A DNA stretch of 16,409 nt from Eutrophocola sp964503965 (lineage in GTDB: Bacteria; Pseudomonadota; Gammaproteobacteria; Pseudomonadales; Pseudohongiellaceae), in assembly GCA_964503965.1 (NCBI GenBank), contig CAZDCK010000040.1:1-16409 (forward strand). Direction: 5' to 3'. The position numbers were made by a program, and so were the translations under genes. Below, one piece after another: positions 1 through 7,377 of the stretch. Each line of letters opens with the position of its first letter. Position 1 is the stretch's first letter. The notes beneath the pieces are model-generated. The model saw only the letters and a program-made list of their open reading frames with translations, was not told the origin of the DNA and made no database searches.

Positions 1-22
1 TGCCTTTTTGCCTTTCTCCCTT

Positions 23-1441
23 TTATTCCTGCGTTCCGGTGCCTTCAATATCCTGAAGTAATTTCGTCTGGGACTCCGCCATGATACGTGGCCGCACAAT
101 GTTCAGTCCCTTGAGCACATTCACCGCTTCGTTCAGCTGATAATCCCGCACGATCACTTCCGGAGGTTCTGATGCTGTTTCAGCAGCCATTACCGCAGCT
201 TCCTCTGCGGCTTCCCTTTCTTCCGGTGTGGCGTTTTCCAGATGTCCAACAAGGTCGGCCTCCCTGTAAGAAATAAGGCTCTGGGGAATACGGGTTACCT
301 GTCCACGATCGACGATGATGTCCGGCGTTATTCCGGTCGCCTGAATGGAACGACCATTGGGGGTGAAATATAACGCCGTGGTCAGTTTGATGGCCCGGTC
401 ATTGGTCAGGGGCAGGACTGTTTGTACAGAGCCTTTGCCGAAACTGGGGGTGCCCATGATGATAGCTCGCTGGTGATCCTGAAGAGCGCCCGCGACAATT
501 TCCGAGGCAGAGGCTGAGCCTTGATTGATCAGCACTACTAAGGGGACGGCCTGGCTTGGGTCTTCAGTGGATGCTTCAAAACGCATTTCGGCATTTTCAA
601 CGCGACCCTCTGTGTAGACGATGAGTCCATCATCAATGAAGGCATCAACAACGCCCACTGAAGACTGCAACACACCTCCAGGATTGTTGCGAAGATCAAG
701 AACAACTCCCTTGAGCTCATTTTCTTCATGGAGCGTTTTCAGGGCATCCTTCACTTCAGTTCCCGTATCTGTGGAAAAGGAAGCGATTCGGATATAACCG
801 TATCCGGGTTCCAGGATGCGGTAGCGAACGCTGCGTGCCTTGATGATTTCCCGGGTCACGGTGACTTCGAATGGCTCGCTGACACCTTCCCTGAGTATGG
901 TCAGGACAATATCAGTGCCAGGTTCTCCGCGCATGAGATCGACAGTATCACCAACGGTTACTTCCCTGGCAGGCGTATCGTCGAGTTTGATGACGAGATC
1001 TCCGGCCTGGACACCTGCCCGCTCTGCCGGCGACCCATCCATTGGTGCAATAATCTTGATAAATCCGTCCTCAACCCCTACTTCCACGCCAAGACCGCCA
1101 AACTCTCCAGTTGTACTTTCCTGTAACTGATCATAATCATCGGAGGCAAGATAGGTCGAGTGGGGGTCAATACCGGCGAGCATGCCCTTGATGGCATTTT
1201 CCAGCAGGGTCTTGTCATCTATGGGCTCCACATAGGCACCACGAATACGGTTGAGCACTTCCGTAAAAATCCGGACTTCATCCAGCGGCAGGGGTAGTGA
1301 TTCCTCTGCTGGGGGGGTTATCGGTGCTAACTGTGCAAGTAACGGGGCCGAAGAGAAGCTGATACACAGGCTGGCACTGATGGCCAGCAGGGACCCAAGT
1401 GGGGATAAAAAACGATGTCTGGTATTCATTATGTCACTCAT
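23..1441 (-). CDS. ctp: C-terminal processing peptidase, S41 family, periplasmic
   Basis: This is a serine protease that trims or degrades envelope proteins from the C-terminus. The 472-residue product has a hydrophobic signal segment at about residues 13-36 (ending LLAQ), so it should be exported. An N-terminal helical region (about 50-110, with the family motif GIDPHSTYL) is followed by a PDZ domain (about 112-200, GLGVEVG to the EPFEVTVTRE strand) and the S41 catalytic core (about 205-380). The Ser-Lys dyad is visible: GSASASEI gives S311 and SFGKGSVQ gives K336, the 25-residue spacing known for this family. The C-terminal tail has an Ala/Glu-rich stretch (403-424) and then a helical end. 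The start at 1441 is preceded by a GAAG-like ribosome site; a second ATG lies four codons in. It follows envC after a 159-bp gap, the same order as in Pseudomonas, and may process or work beside cell-wall hydrolase factors. Family assignment is secure; the substrate is unknown. Confidence 0.96.
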   Translation of the reverse strand: MSDIMNTRHRFLSPLGSLLAISASLCISFSSAPLLAQLAPITPPAEESLPLPLDEVRIFTEVLNRIRGAYVEPIDDKTLLENAIKGMLAGIDPHSTYLASDDYDQLQESTTGEFGGLGVEVGVEDGFIKIIAPMDGSPAERAGVQAGDLVIKLDDTPAREVTVGDTVDLMRGEPGTDIVLTILREGVSEPFEVTVTREIIKARSVRYRILEPGYGYIRIASFSTDTGTEVKDALKTLHEENELKGVVLDLRNNPGGVLQSSVGVVDAFIDDGLIVYTEGRVENAEMRFEASTEDPSQAVPLVVLINQGSASASEIVAGALQDHQRAIIMGTPSFGKGSVQTVLPLTNDRAIKLTTALYFTPNGRSIQATGITPDIIVDRGQVTRIPQSLISYREADLVGHLENATPEEREAAEEAAVMAAETASEPPEVIVRDYQLNEAVNVLKGLNIVRPRIMAESQTKLLQDIEGTGTQE

Positions 1442-1600
1442 AAAATCACTTCTGGTGTTACGTGGCTGTAAAAGTCTTCGATCAAATTTCCAGATAAAAT
1501 TGAGGCTGGAAGAAAATCAGCAGTGCTTTACTTAACCCTGCCAGTACCAATAAGACAGGTGTTGTGTCTATTTGTTGCAGGTTTTTGCAGGAAAACGAAT

Positions 1601-2770
1601 TCAGTTACGGGTCAGCCATGTGGACGGGTTCTGGGACTCTCCGTCATGCCGAATTTCAAAGTAGAGTGAGGAGTCCTGCTGGCCGCCGGTATTGCCTACG
1701 CTTGCAATGGTTTCGCCGCTTCTTACCCACTCACCAACTTCCTTGTAAAGCTCCTGATTGTGGGCGTAAAGGCTCATATAACCACCCCCATGGTCAATTA
1801 TCAAGAGAAGGCCTGAGCTTGAAAACCAGTCTGAAAACACAACACGACCATGGTGAATCGCACGAACAGCACTACCTTGCTGGGCCGCTATTGTGATGCC
1901 CTGCCAGTCGAGATCGCCGAGTCCATAACTGCTGCCAAAACTATTCAGGATTCTGCCCTTTACCGGCCAGGGAAGCCTGCCCCTGAGTTCCGTGAAAGCC
2001 TGTTCCTGTTCACCAAGCGAGAGATTAGCAATTGATTGTCGCAGCTCTTCCAGCAGAATTTCCATTTCTGCCCGCTGGGCTTCAAGGCTTTCGAGCTTCC
2101 TGTTACTGCTGGAAAGTGTTGCATCAAGCTCATCAAGCAAAGACTGGCGTTCCCGACTCGCATCCTCAAGGTTTGCCTGCTGCTGGGCCAGTGCCTGCTG
2201 CTGTTCATTCAGCTTCAAAGTGGTGACAGCAATCTCGCTTTCTAAGGCCTCTATTTCGCGGATTGTTCGAGTGAAATCGGTGATTTTTTCGGATCTTGCC
2301 TCACTGAAATACCGGTAATACTGAAGAGTGCGAGACAACAGCGCTGGATTTTCCTGGTTCAACAGCAATTTGAAATATTCCTGTTTGCCTGCCTGGTGAG
2401 CACTGCGCAGATATTGCCGGATCAGGGATAACTGGCTTGCTTTTTCTTTTTCGAGTTCAGCCCGTTGCCCTGTATAGCCGGTTAGCAGGGTCTCGTTTGT
2501 CTCTATATCGTTATCTATTTCCCGGATACGGGAGCTAACCTGAGACAAACTTTTTTCCGTTTCCTGCAGTATGTTATACAGCGACGAGCGCTCGTTACGA
2601 CGTTTTGAAATATCAGCCTGGACGTCTTCAATAGCTGACATCAGGTTTTCCAGTGCTTCCTCGGAGGGTTCCGCCGGGAAATTGTCCTGGCTATGGGCTG
2701 GCAGAAAAAAAGCGTACAGGAATGAGAAAAAAAAGATCCTGGAAAGCGTACTTGTGGCGTGGTATCCCAT
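1601..2770 (-). CDS. envC: Murein hydrolase activator EnvC-like (degenerate LytM/M23 domain)
   Basis: This is a periplasmic coiled-coil protein that activates amidases at the division site. The 389-residue product has a signal peptide (about 1-27, ending AHS), long coiled-coil helices rich in Glu/Gln/Arg (about 30-125 and 150-250), and a C-terminal LytM fold (about 265-389, starting LPWPVKG). The metal ligands of active M23 peptidases look lost: the segment where the first His and Asp are expected reads DLDWQGITIAA, and the usual final HxE-type motif reads LYFEIRH, with Tyr where His is expected. This is the known EnvC pattern, an activator rather than a hydrolase. I chose the ATG at 2770, which shares its A with the gpmI stop codon (TGATG) and suggests translational coupling; an in-frame GTG at 2773 is the alternative. 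It is co-directional with gpmI upstream and ctp downstream. Confidence 0.93.
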   Translation of the reverse strand: MGYHATSTLSRIFFFSFLYAFFLPAHSQDNFPAEPSEEALENLMSAIEDVQADISKRRNERSSLYNILQETEKSLSQVSSRIREIDNDIETNETLLTGYTGQRAELEKEKASQLSLIRQYLRSAHQAGKQEYFKLLLNQENPALLSRTLQYYRYFSEARSEKITDFTRTIREIEALESEIAVTTLKLNEQQQALAQQQANLEDASRERQSLLDELDATLSSSNRKLESLEAQRAEMEILLEELRQSIANLSLGEQEQAFTELRGRLPWPVKGRILNSFGSSYGLGDLDWQGITIAAQQGSAVRAIHHGRVVFSDWFSSSGLLLIIDHGGGYMSLYAHNQELYKEVGEWVRSGETIASVGNTGGQQDSSLYFEIRHDGESQNPSTWLTRN

Positions 2771-4314
2771 CACTGTTCTTGTACAAGGGAGTGTCCTGTC
2801 ATTTCGGTGGGCTGCCCCAGCCCCATCAGGCCCAGTAATGTAGGCGACACATCACACAGCGAACCATCGTCCATCAGTTTGATGTCCCGATTGCCAACAT
2901 ACACCAGTGGGACAGGACCATTGGTGTGGGAGGTCAGGGGTTGACCGGACTCTTCATCCACCATCTGTTCCAGGTTGCCATGATCAGCGGTTATCAGGCA
3001 TTGCCCACCGGTTTCAAGAATAGCCTGGGTAATCCTGCCGAGGCATTCATCCACCACTTCCGCTGCCTGCACTGCGGCATCCCAGACACCAGTATGGCCA
3101 ACCATATCGCCGTTGGCGTAGTTACAGATAATGGCGTCAAACTCGCGGTTTCTGATAGCACTGACGAGCTTGTCGGTGACTTCATGAGCGCTCATTTCAG
3201 GCTTGAGATCGTAGGTATCCACTTTCGGCGATGGAACGAGTATCCGGGTTTCACCATCAAATTCACTTTCCCTGCCGCCACTGAAGAAAAAAGTTACATG
3301 GGCATATTTTTCTGTTTCGGCGATACGCAGCTGCGTTCTTTCCTGATCAGCCAGGTATTCACCCAGGACATTGGCAAGCTTCTCCGGAGGGTAGGCACAC
3401 TCGGCATCAATATCATCGGCATATTCTGTGAGCATGACGAAATGACGCATTGCCGGAATCTGCCCCCGGTCAAACTCGGCAAATGATTTTTCCGTAAAGA
3501 CCCGGGTCAGCTCCCTTGCCCTGTCTGCTCGAAAGTTCATAAAAACAACGGCATCACCATCCTGGATGGTGACGACACCCTTGTCTGCCGTGATGGTGGT
3601 AGGGAGAACAAACTCATCATTTTCATCCCTCGCATAGGCCGCTTGCAGCGCTTCTGAGGCAGTTGTTGCTGTTTCCTCCGCCATGCCATGGCAAATGGCA
3701 TTGAATGATTTTTCAACACGATCCCAGCGTTTATCCCTGTCCATTCCGTAAAAGCGCCCGGCAATGCTGGCAAATTGACCACAGCCCATGCTGGCAAACT
3801 TGTCTTCAAATTTACTGATGGTGGCTGCAGCGCTTCGTGGCGGAGTATCGCGACCATCCAAAAGGGCATGAAGATAGATAGAGTTACATCCTTTTTGGTG
3901 GGCAAGATCGATCATTGCGGCAATCTGGTTTTCATGACTGTGGATACCCCCGGGAGATAGCAGGCCAATGATATGCAAGGCTTTGCCACTTGATGCTGCA
4001 TCCTGCGCGGCCCGAGCAAGCACCGGATTGGAGAAAAAGCCGCCATCCTTAATGTCCTTGTCTATGCGGGTCAGGTTCTGGTAAACCACCCGGCCAGCTC
4101 CGAGGTTCATATGACCTACTTCAGAGTTACCCATCTGGCCTTCCGGCAGGCCGACTTTCAGTCCGGATGTATGGATGAGAGTATGGGGATGGTTTTCCAG
4201 GAGATTGTCCCAAACAGGAGTGCGTGCCTGGGTGATGGCGTTGTGTTTGCCATCTTTGCGATAGCCCCAGCCATCAAGAATCAGCAAAAGCGCGGGAGAG
4301 GAAGAAGTGGTCAT
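2770..4314 (-). CDS. gpmI: 2,3-bisphosphoglycerate-independent phosphoglycerate mutase
   Basis: This enzyme interconverts 3- and 2-phosphoglycerate in glycolysis and gluconeogenesis using two Mn ions and a phosphoserine intermediate. The product is 514 residues, the same as the E. coli enzyme. Visible motifs are LLILDGWG near the N-terminus (metal Asp at 14), MGNSEVGHMN with the catalytic serine at about 64, the central substrate-binding LLDGRDTPP, and C-terminal metal-binding HTGVWDAA and TADHGN. The open frame extends 78 codons further upstream, but homology starts at the ATG at 4314 (MTTSSSPALLL), so the upstream part is not coding. It is the first gene of a minus-strand cluster with envC and is divergent from the rhodanese gene across 173 bp. 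No clear ribosome site precedes the start. Confidence 0.97.
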   Translation of the reverse strand: MTTSSSPALLLILDGWGYRKDGKHNAITQARTPVWDNLLENHPHTLIHTSGLKVGLPEGQMGNSEVGHMNLGAGRVVYQNLTRIDKDIKDGGFFSNPVLARAAQDAASSGKALHIIGLLSPGGIHSHENQIAAMIDLAHQKGCNSIYLHALLDGRDTPPRSAAATISKFEDKFASMGCGQFASIAGRFYGMDRDKRWDRVEKSFNAICHGMAEETATTASEALQAAYARDENDEFVLPTTITADKGVVTIQDGDAVVFMNFRADRARELTRVFTEKSFAEFDRGQIPAMRHFVMLTEYADDIDAECAYPPEKLANVLGEYLADQERTQLRIAETEKYAHVTFFFSGGRESEFDGETRILVPSPKVDTYDLKPEMSAHEVTDKLVSAIRNREFDAIICNYANGDMVGHTGVWDAAVQAAEVVDECLGRITQAILETGGQCLITADHGNLEQMVDEESGQPLTSHTNGPVPLVYVGNRDIKLMDDGSLCDVSPTLLGLMGLGQPTEMTGHSLVQEQ

Positions 4315-4423
4315 GAATTGCCCAGGTATTTTTAATGAAAAACAGCGCTGTATTATCACTAATTCTTTCCATGCTTGCGAGCGTGATATTGCCGGGAACA
4401 GCCTTTTTACGGGGAATCTTGGA

Positions 4424-4452
4424 CTGACTTCCGCCTTATTGGCGTGTATACT
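4424..4452 (+). promoter_or_regulatory. Putative sigma-70 promoter of the rhodanese-secB unit
   Basis: A -35-like CTGACT (4424-4429) and a -10-like TATACT (4447-4452) are separated by 17 bp. This would start transcription near 4459, leaving about 29 nt before the rhodanese ATG. The -10 matches consensus at 5 of 6 positions and the -35 at 4 of 6. This is a prediction from sequence only. Confidence 0.45.
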
Positions 4453-4487
4453 CCACGCCTCTTTTAATTGAGACCTTTTAGCAGCAT

Positions 4488-4901
4488 ATGGCGCGTTTTT
4501 TAGAATTCCTCCTTCATCACTGGATTCTTTCCGGAATCTGGGTGGCATTGGCTGTCACACTGTTTCTTTACCAGAAAGCAAAGTCGGGAAAGGCACTAAG
4601 TCCCCACCAGGCTACCTTGCTTGTGAACCGGGATGAGGGGGTGATACTCGATATCAGGGACAAGAAAGCCTATGACGGTGGTCATATTACCGATGCCATC
4701 AATATCCCCCTGGCGAAATTGAAAGAGCGTGCTGTGGAACTGGAAAAACATCGGGACAAGATCCTTGTCGTTGTCTGCCAGGTGGGTCACCAGTCCGGGG
4801 ATGCTGTCAAGACGCTTGAAGAAAATGGTTTCAATGCTGTTGTCCGCATGAGCGGAGGAATGGCGGAATGGCAAACCCAGGGGTTGCCAACTGTTCGCTA
4901 G
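4488..4901 (+). CDS. Membrane-anchored single-domain rhodanese
   Basis: The product is 137 residues, with one N-terminal transmembrane helix (about 12-28) and a rhodanese domain (about 37-135). The active-site loop CQVGHQSG carries the catalytic Cys at 97, and the early VILDIRDKKAYDGGHI strand-loop is the standard CH2A signature, so persulfide transfer is plausible. The physiological sulfur acceptor is not known for this family. It corresponds to the rhodanese found next to secB in pseudomonads (YibN-like). There, a glutaredoxin gene (grxC) usually lies between the two; here only 50 bp of non-coding DNA separates this stop from secB. No good ribosome site is seen before the ATG, and the next possible starts would cut into the membrane anchor. 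Confidence 0.93.
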   Translation: MARFLEFLLHHWILSGIWVALAVTLFLYQKAKSGKALSPHQATLLVNRDEGVILDIRDKKAYDGGHITDAINIPLAKLKERAVELEKHRDKILVVVCQVGHQSGDAVKTLEENGFNAVVRMSGGMAEWQTQGLPTVR

Positions 4902-4951
4902 GGCGGGAACAGCACCGGGTTTCAGAATAACAACTTTTATAAGGGTAGATC

Positions 4952-5494
4952 ATGGCAGAAAACGATCAGCAAGAAGCAAATCCAGCGGCGCAGCCACAGG
5001 GGAGTGACTCAGGCCAGCGCTTTGGCGTACAGCGAGTCTATGTGAAGGATTCCTCTTTCGAGGCACCGGACACACCGGATGTATTTCGTCGGCAGTACAA
5101 CCCCCAGGTCAATTTCAGTATCAACAATCGCAGCAACAAGATTGATGAAGGTGTCTACGAAGTCGTTCTGCGCCTGACAGCCGATGTTAAACAGGAAGAC
5201 AAAACCGTTTTCCTGGCTGAAGTTCAGCAGGCAGGAATTTTTGAAATCCGCGGTCTTGATGGTGAGCAGCTTGAGCAAGTGCTTACTATTGCGTGTCCCA
5301 ATGTCCTTTTCCCCTACGGGCGTGAAGCTATTGATGCCCTGGTTACCAGGGGAAGTTTCCCGGCTCTGTTACTGGCACCGATCAACTTCGAAAACGTCTA
5401 TATGCAGGCAAAGCAGCAGCAGGCAAAACAGGTTGCACCTGATGCCCCAGTGAGCATTGAAGGTGCGGATGGTGCAGGAACAGACTCTCACTAA
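4952..5494 (+). CDS. secB: Protein-export chaperone SecB
   Basis: SecB is a cytosolic tetrameric chaperone that keeps preproteins unfolded and passes them to SecA. The product is 180 residues, longer than the roughly 155 of E. coli because of a Gln/Ala-rich N-terminal extension (about 1-22) and an Ala/Asp-rich C-terminal tail (about 155-180). The core starts at FGVQRVYVKDSSFEAPDTP and carries the typical AGIFEIRGL and the CPNVLFPYGREAIDAL segment followed by GSFPALLLAPINF. An AAGGG ribosome site lies about 8 nt before the ATG. It is the last gene of the rhodanese unit, ending 61 bp before a strong terminator. Confidence 0.98.
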   Translation: MAENDQQEANPAAQPQGSDSGQRFGVQRVYVKDSSFEAPDTPDVFRRQYNPQVNFSINNRSNKIDEGVYEVVLRLTADVKQEDKTVFLAEVQQAGIFEIRGLDGEQLEQVLTIACPNVLFPYGREAIDALVTRGSFPALLLAPINFENVYMQAKQQQAKQVAPDAPVSIEGADGAGTDSH

Positions 5495-5555
5495 TTTGTC
5501 TGTTCGGGAGGGCGGAGAAATACAGGTCCTTCCATCAGTAGTAGGATAGTGAGAT

Positions 5556-5589
5556 AAAAAGGCTGTCTGGGATCCAGGCGGCCTTTTTT
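5556..5589. terminator. Bidirectional rho-independent terminator between secB and trmL
   Basis: A long hairpin has left arm A5-GGC-TGT-CTGG (5556-5570), loop GAT and right arm CCAG-GCG-GCC-T5 (5574-5588). Every position pairs if two G-U wobbles are allowed. It has an A-run on one side and a T-run on the other, so it should stop transcripts from both convergent genes. Confidence 0.9.
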
Positions 5590-5612
5590 ATAAGCCATTG
5601 AAAAATATTGTT

Positions 5613-6068
5613 TTATTTGAATCCCAGTTGTCGCCAGGCTTCGTAGAGAACAACCGCTGCGGTGTTGGAAAGGTTCAGGCTACGGCTTGACGATGTCATG
5701 GGCAGCCTGATGACTTTGGTGATTTCCTCCGACTCCCTGATGGTGTTCGGCAATCCACGGGTTTCTGGGCCGAACAGCAAGTAATCACCTGTCCTGTACA
5801 TTACGTCAGAATACAGTGTATCCCCCTTTGTGCTCGCGGCAAAAATCCGCTCCGGTTGCTGCATCTCCAAAAATGCAGACCAGTTTTGGTAGGTTTTCAA
5901 TTCACTGAATTCTGCATAATCCAGCCCGGCTCTTCGCAGGCGTTTGTCATCCAGTTCGAAGCCCAGGGGTTCAATCAAGTGCAGGGTACTTCCAGTATTG
6001 CTGCACAGGCGGATGGCATTGCCCGTATTGGGGGGGATTTCTGGTTCAAAAAATACTATGTTAAACAT
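5613..6068 (-). CDS. trmL: tRNA (cytidine/uridine-2'-O-)-methyltransferase TrmL
   Basis: This is a SPOUT (TrmD/SpoU superfamily) enzyme that 2'-O-methylates the wobble base 34 of tRNA-Leu with S-adenosylmethionine. The product is 151 residues (E. coli 157). All three SpoU motifs are visible: NTGNAIRLCSNTG near the N-terminus, LLFGPETRGLP in the middle, and IRLPMTSSSRSLNLSNTAAV before the C-terminal YEAWRQLGF. The open frame runs 28 codons further upstream, but family members begin MFNIVFFEPEIPPNTGN, so I place the start at 6068. No Shine-Dalgarno is seen before it, only an A/T-rich stretch. It is convergent with secB. Confidence 0.95.
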   Translation of the reverse strand: MFNIVFFEPEIPPNTGNAIRLCSNTGSTLHLIEPLGFELDDKRLRRAGLDYAEFSELKTYQNWSAFLEMQQPERIFAASTKGDTLYSDVMYRTGDYLLFGPETRGLPNTIRESEEITKVIRLPMTSSSRSLNLSNTAAVVLYEAWRQLGFK

Positions 6069-6136
6069 AAAAAAATCTATTAAAAATAGGAGGATATTGC
6101 TTGTATTTGTGAAAAATTCGAGGTAAGAGGTTAAAA

Positions 6137-6181
6137 ATGATACTGTGCCCACAATGCAAGCAATGCTGTGACCCGGTGTGA
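6137..6181 (+). other. Possible 14-residue Cys-rich mini-ORF in the trmL-mshI gap
   Basis: An ATG at 6137 lies 7 nt after AAGAGG, a good ribosome site, and opens a 14-codon frame with a CPxCxxCC pattern. The frame ends at TGA and is followed immediately in frame by TAA and TAG. It could be a leader peptide, a remnant of the start of a zinc-ribbon gene, or chance. It lies opposite the presumed trmL promoter region. Nothing else convincing is seen in the 227-bp gap 6069-6295. Confidence 0.2.
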
Positions 6182-6295
6182 TAATAGGAGGAAAAGGGAG
6201 TTTTTCCCATACTTTCTCAACCCCAGGTTACTTAGAATTGCGCACCAAATTTTTAGAATGGCTGCAAGTGGCTATGGGCTTCCCAGTCTGAATTC

Positions 6296-7267
6296 ATGAG
6301 CTATCTTAATAACCTGAACAAGAGGCAAGTTTTGTTAAAACTTTTTAATAAAACACAGGGTAAGGATGGAATGGTTGGGTTGTATGCCACACCGGACAAC
6401 CTGACCCTGGCCCATGTTGCCTACGTGAATGACGTGCCTGAGCTTATTCACTGTGAAGTTATCCCTGCCTCAGGATCTGAAGAGTGCGCCGGTGCCCTGG
6501 GGGAAAAAGTGAGGGAACTGAACCTCGAGGGAACAAACACCTGCTTTGTTGTATCGCCTGAAGATTACAAGCTGCTTCTGGTGGAAGCTCCCAATGTGGC
6601 AGAAGATGAAATGGCCGGGGCTATCAAATGGAAGATCAAGGATCTGGTGGGTCATCCCATAGAAGAGATGGCGATTACAGTGTTTGATGTGCCCGAAGGA
6701 GCCTACCGGTCACAGGCAAATATGGTTTATGCCGTGGCTGCCAGAAAGAATCGGATTCAGGATATTGCCGGCCTGGTCCATGTTGCTGATCTGGAACTGG
6801 ACGCCATAGATATTCCGGAGCTGGCCATGATGAACCTGTCGAAAAATTGTGCTGATGACACTGAGGGATTGGCTTTCCTGGATCTGAGGCCTGATGGCAG
6901 TACATTGAACCTGAGCCGAGGTGGTGAAATTTTTCTGACCAGGCGATTGAATACCCGGGTCAGCAAAGACATTCTGGAGTCTGCGGAGTGGACCATGATT
7001 CGTGAGCGTCTGGTCACTGAAATTCAGCGTTCACTGGATTATTACCAGAGCCAGATGGGACAGGCGCTTGTGCCGAAAATAATTCTTGCCCCGCGCGAAG
7101 AGGGAGCCGAAAAACTGGTTCGGGAACTCAACGAGTCCATGACCATTGAGGTGGGCAGTATGGACTTAAATGGATGCCTGAAAAGCCATACAGAATTACC
7201 TGACTGGCAACAGCAGGATTGCATGCTGGCTATCGGCGGAGCCATGCGGCAGGAGACGTTGGCATGA
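6296..7267 (+). CDS. mshI: MSHA biogenesis protein MshI (PilM-like, actin fold)
   Basis: This is the cytoplasmic PilM-like component of an MSHA-type (type IVa-like) pilus, expected to bind the cytoplasmic N-terminus of the PilN-like partner. The product is 323 residues. Homology begins near residue 26 (MVGLYATPDNLTLAHV) and runs to the typical end with a Cys-Met-Leu-Ala-Ile-Gly-Gly-Ala segment; the segments GAIKWKIKDLVGHPIEEM and LDYYQSQMGQAL are characteristic of PilM/MshI. The gene is undamaged. Its TGA overlaps the ATG of the next reading frame (ATGA), as expected for an operon. The PilN-like partner is destroyed after about 19 codons and the rest of the pilus locus is absent, so MshI is probably an orphan without its complex. 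No Shine-Dalgarno is seen before the chosen ATG, and the true start may be slightly further in. Confidence 0.9.
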   Translation: MSYLNNLNKRQVLLKLFNKTQGKDGMVGLYATPDNLTLAHVAYVNDVPELIHCEVIPASGSEECAGALGEKVRELNLEGTNTCFVVSPEDYKLLLVEAPNVAEDEMAGAIKWKIKDLVGHPIEEMAITVFDVPEGAYRSQANMVYAVAARKNRIQDIAGLVHVADLELDAIDIPELAMMNLSKNCADDTEGLAFLDLRPDGSTLNLSRGGEIFLTRRLNTRVSKDILESAEWTMIRERLVTEIQRSLDYYQSQMGQALVPKIILAPREEGAEKLVRELNESMTIEVGSMDLNGCLKSHTELPDWQQQDCMLAIGGAMRQETLA

Positions 7268-7377
7268 AGCAGCAGATCAATCTTTACCTGCCCGAGTTTC
7301 GCCGCAAAAAGGACCCGCTGGGTTTTGACAATCTTCACCGTGGGAGTTCAGGCTGTAACCTACCAGGCCGGAGATGA
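7264..7377 (+). pseudogene. 5' remnant of the PilN-like MSHA gene (mshI2), fused out of frame to mshQ
   Basis: The ATG at 7264 overlaps the mshI stop codon (ATGA). The first 19 codons read MKQQINLYLPEFRRKKDPL, the standard start of MSHA PilN-like proteins just before their transmembrane helix. From about 7320 the frame leaves homology and runs 18 unrelated codons to a TGA at 7375. Those last codons are the mshQ-like sequence read in the wrong frame. A complete protein would be around 190-200 residues with a membrane anchor and a periplasmic domain, so this remnant cannot be functional. Confidence 0.88.

Noticed and set aside
1442..1600. Promoter or regulatory element in the envC-ctp gap
   Set aside because: Only weak hexamers and a short CCTGCAA direct repeat are present; nothing strong enough to annotate.
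2926..3486. Long plus-strand open frame opposite gpmI
   Set aside because: It is a complementary-strand shadow of a well-conserved gene, with no recognisable domain.
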